64,000 bases of DNA, from contig NZ_JAEUAW010000008.1 of the NCBI RefSeq assembly GCF_019511665.1, forward strand, positions 62,001-126,000. Direction: 5' to 3'. Positions 62,800 to 64,000 of this stretch are shown one piece after another (within the stretch, counting starts at the first letter, position 1; every line of letters starts with the position of its first letter). Source of the DNA: Microbacterium jejuense. Its GTDB lineage: Bacteria; Actinomycetota; Actinomycetes; Actinomycetales; Microbacteriaceae. The notes beneath the pieces were generated by a model. The model ran no database searches. It worked only from the letters and a program-made list of their open reading frames with translations, and was not told the origin of the DNA. The position numbers and the translations under genes were made by a program.

Positions 62800-63603
62800 T
62801 CAGACGGCTGACGGGCCGACGCGGCGAAGGACGCCGCTCATCGCATCCGCGCGCAACGGCATGCCCCAGAGGTATCCCTGCCCGCGATGACAGCCTCGCG
62901 CCACCGCACGCGCGAAGTCGGCGAGGCTCTCGATGCCCTCCGCGACGACGCGCCAGCCGTGGCTCGCGCTGCTCTCGACCACCGTCGCGACCGCGTCGTC
63001 GGCTGCGGCATCCACCCTCTGCGTGAGGGAACGGTCGATCTTCACCTCGTCGATGGGCAGCGAGTCCAGCATCACCACCGTCGTGTCGCCGGCGGCGAAG
63101 TCGTCGACCGAGATCGTGACACCCGCCGCGTGCAGCGACTCGATCGCCGACAGCATCGGGGCGCGCAGCTGCGGCAGCGGCGCCTCCGTGATCTCGACGG
63201 TCAGCGCCGCCGGATCGAGGTCCAGTTCGTCCAGGCGATGCATGATCGCGTCGGCGTAGCGCGACGAGAAGTGCGCCGGCGACACGTTGACGGCGAACGC
63301 GATGTCGTGGCCGTCGCGACGCCACACTCCGATCTGCTCCGCCGCCTGCGAGAACACGTACCCGTCGACCTCGTCGAGGAATCCGGCGCGCTCGGCGAGC
63401 GGGATGAAGACATCGGGCGGAATCGCCCCCGCCTCGGGGTGCTGCCAGCGGCACAGCGCTTCGACCGACACCGGGGCCAGCGCGAGGGCGTCCTCCCGCA
63501 GGCCGACCGCACCCAGGTCGTACTGGCCCTGATAGGCGACCGAGAGCTCGCCGCCGGCCACCGCCGTTCGCAGATCGGCGGTGAGCCGGAGGGAACTGAG
63601 CAT
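62800..63603 (-). CDS. EAL-domain cyclic di-GMP phosphodiesterase
   Basis: A 267-residue stand-alone EAL domain that linearises cyclic di-GMP. The catalytic set is complete: Glu48 (EAL), Asn106, Glu137, Asp167-Asp168, Lys188, Glu222 and Gln242 (QGY). The loop after DDF is AAGDTT rather than the usual GTGYS, a region needed for dimer-linked activity, so activity may be altered. The ATG at 63603 gives a normal domain start; the longer frame to 63699 crosses a promoter. It is the natural counterpart of the phytochrome-GGDEF enzyme nearby. Confidence 0.87.
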   Translation of the reverse strand: MLSSLRLTADLRTAVAGGELSVAYQGQYDLGAVGLREDALALAPVSVEALCRWQHPEAGAIPPDVFIPLAERAGFLDEVDGYVFSQAAEQIGVWRRDGHDIAFAVNVSPAHFSSRYADAIMHRLDELDLDPAALTVEITEAPLPQLRAPMLSAIESLHAAGVTISVDDFAAGDTTVVMLDSLPIDEVKIDRSLTQRVDAAADDAVATVVESSASHGWRVVAEGIESLADFARAVARGCHRGQGYLWGMPLRADAMSGVLRRVGPSAV

Positions 63604-63641
63604 GGGACCACATTCGACGAGACGCGGTCCCCGCGCAACAC

Positions 63642-63670
63642 CAGACAGAAACGCTCGGGATTTGTATAAT
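63642..63670 (+). promoter_or_regulatory. Promoter upstream of second DUF7882-type gene
   Basis: CAGACA (63642-63647), a 17-base spacer and a perfect TATAAT (63665-63670) form the only full-consensus -10 in the window. The leader to the ATG at 63730 is about 55 bases. TACTGT at 63716-63721 could give a second, near-leaderless start. Confidence 0.6.
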
Positions 63671-63729
63671 GCACCGCGCTGCGAGCGAACGTGGCACACC
63701 GGATCGCCGGGAGGCTACTGTAGAGGACG

Positions 63730-64000
63730 ATGGGCACGCTCACCTACGACTCCCGCATCACGGCATCCTTCGATGACCGCATCCTGGCGCACCTGCAGTC
63801 CGTCATCTGGTCGAAGCTGCGCCGTGGCGAATCGTTCCCGTTCACGTGGACCGATCCGATGCGCAGCGGACTCGGTCGCGCCTCGATCTGGCTGAGCCCC
63901 AGCGTCTCGCTGTCGTTCGAGTACTTCGGCGGCCGCCAGCCCCGGCTGAACCCCGCCTGGATCGAAGCGCTGACGAAGGCGGCGAACTCGCCCGCCGGGC
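63730..64000 (+). CDS. DUF7882-type small protein (3' end beyond window)
   Basis: Ninety residues are visible from MGTLTYDSRITASFDDRILAHLQ to KAANSPAG at the edge. The DDR-LAH core, the SLSFEYFGG segment and the ANSP end match the protein at 62171-62473, so the two are paralogues. About ten residues should be missing. GAGGACG precedes the ATG. The function is unknown. Confidence 0.82.
   Translation, partial: MGTLTYDSRITASFDDRILAHLQSVIWSKLRRGESFPFTWTDPMRSGLGRASIWLSPSVSLSFEYFGGRQPRLNPAWIEALTKAANSPAG

Overview
The window is high-GC actinobacterial DNA with dense, often overlapping genes, GTG/TTG starts, TANNNT -10 boxes and many LacI-family sugar regulators. The gene content, the 100-residue DUF7882-type proteins and the GTTGAGCGAGCGAAGCGAG repeat suggest a Microbacterium-like member of the Microbacteriaceae. 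That placement is an inference. No rRNA, tRNA, CRISPR array, prophage, transposase or origin was found, and no gene-free gap exceeds 300 bases.

Layout. (1) 1-16292, L-rhamnose locus: two tandem cytoplasmic GH78 rhamnosidases (the first cut by the window edge), a CUT1 ABC importer without its ATPase, a nucleotidyltransferase-like protein, RhaM, RhaI, an esterase, a fused aldolase/dehydrogenase (RhaEW type), RhaB and a serine hydrolase. This gives a full route from rhamno-oligosaccharide to DHAP plus lactate. (2) 16333-25062, a second sugar locus: Gfo/Idh/MocA dehydrogenase, second CUT1 importer, (alpha/alpha)6-barrel glycosidase and two tail-to-tail LacI regulators. (3) 25189-34870: a small acidic protein, the transglutaminase / alpha-E / circularly permuted ATP-grasp operon, a membrane-anchored molybdopterin oxidoreductase carrying an in-frame 75-bp tandem repeat, a GntR regulator, rocD, a dimethylargininase-like gene and a quinone-oxidoreductase-like gene. 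(4) 34872-35601: an XRE regulator and membrane protein behind a large inverted-repeat operator. (5) 35735-51308, the third sugar locus: secreted feruloyl-esterase-like enzymes (one a tandem duplication), LacI, GH51 arabinofuranosidase, third CUT1 importer, then a tetrulose-type cassette (hydroxyacid dehydrogenase, RpiB-like isomerase, DhaK-DhaL kinase, TIM-barrel isomerase) and another LacI. (6) 51390-56203: putA with a divergent LysR regulator. (7) 56213-60010: membrane-anchored proteins of unknown function. (8) 60227-64000: a bacteriophytochrome-GGDEF cyclase, an EAL phosphodiesterase and two DUF7882-type genes, the last cut by the window edge.

Each sugar locus has its own LacI-type palindrome at its promoters: TGAAACGATTCA (rhamnose), GAAAGCGGTTTC (second locus) and TTACAACGTNGTAA (third locus). 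The third palindrome occurs before the esterases, before the arabinofuranosidase-linked transporter and before the tetrulose cassette. It therefore joins genes 12 kb apart into one probable regulon, the best candidate here for an undescribed pathway. All three importers lack an ATPase gene and probably share an MsmK-like ATPase encoded elsewhere. Strong hairpins follow each binding-protein gene where another gene lies downstream.
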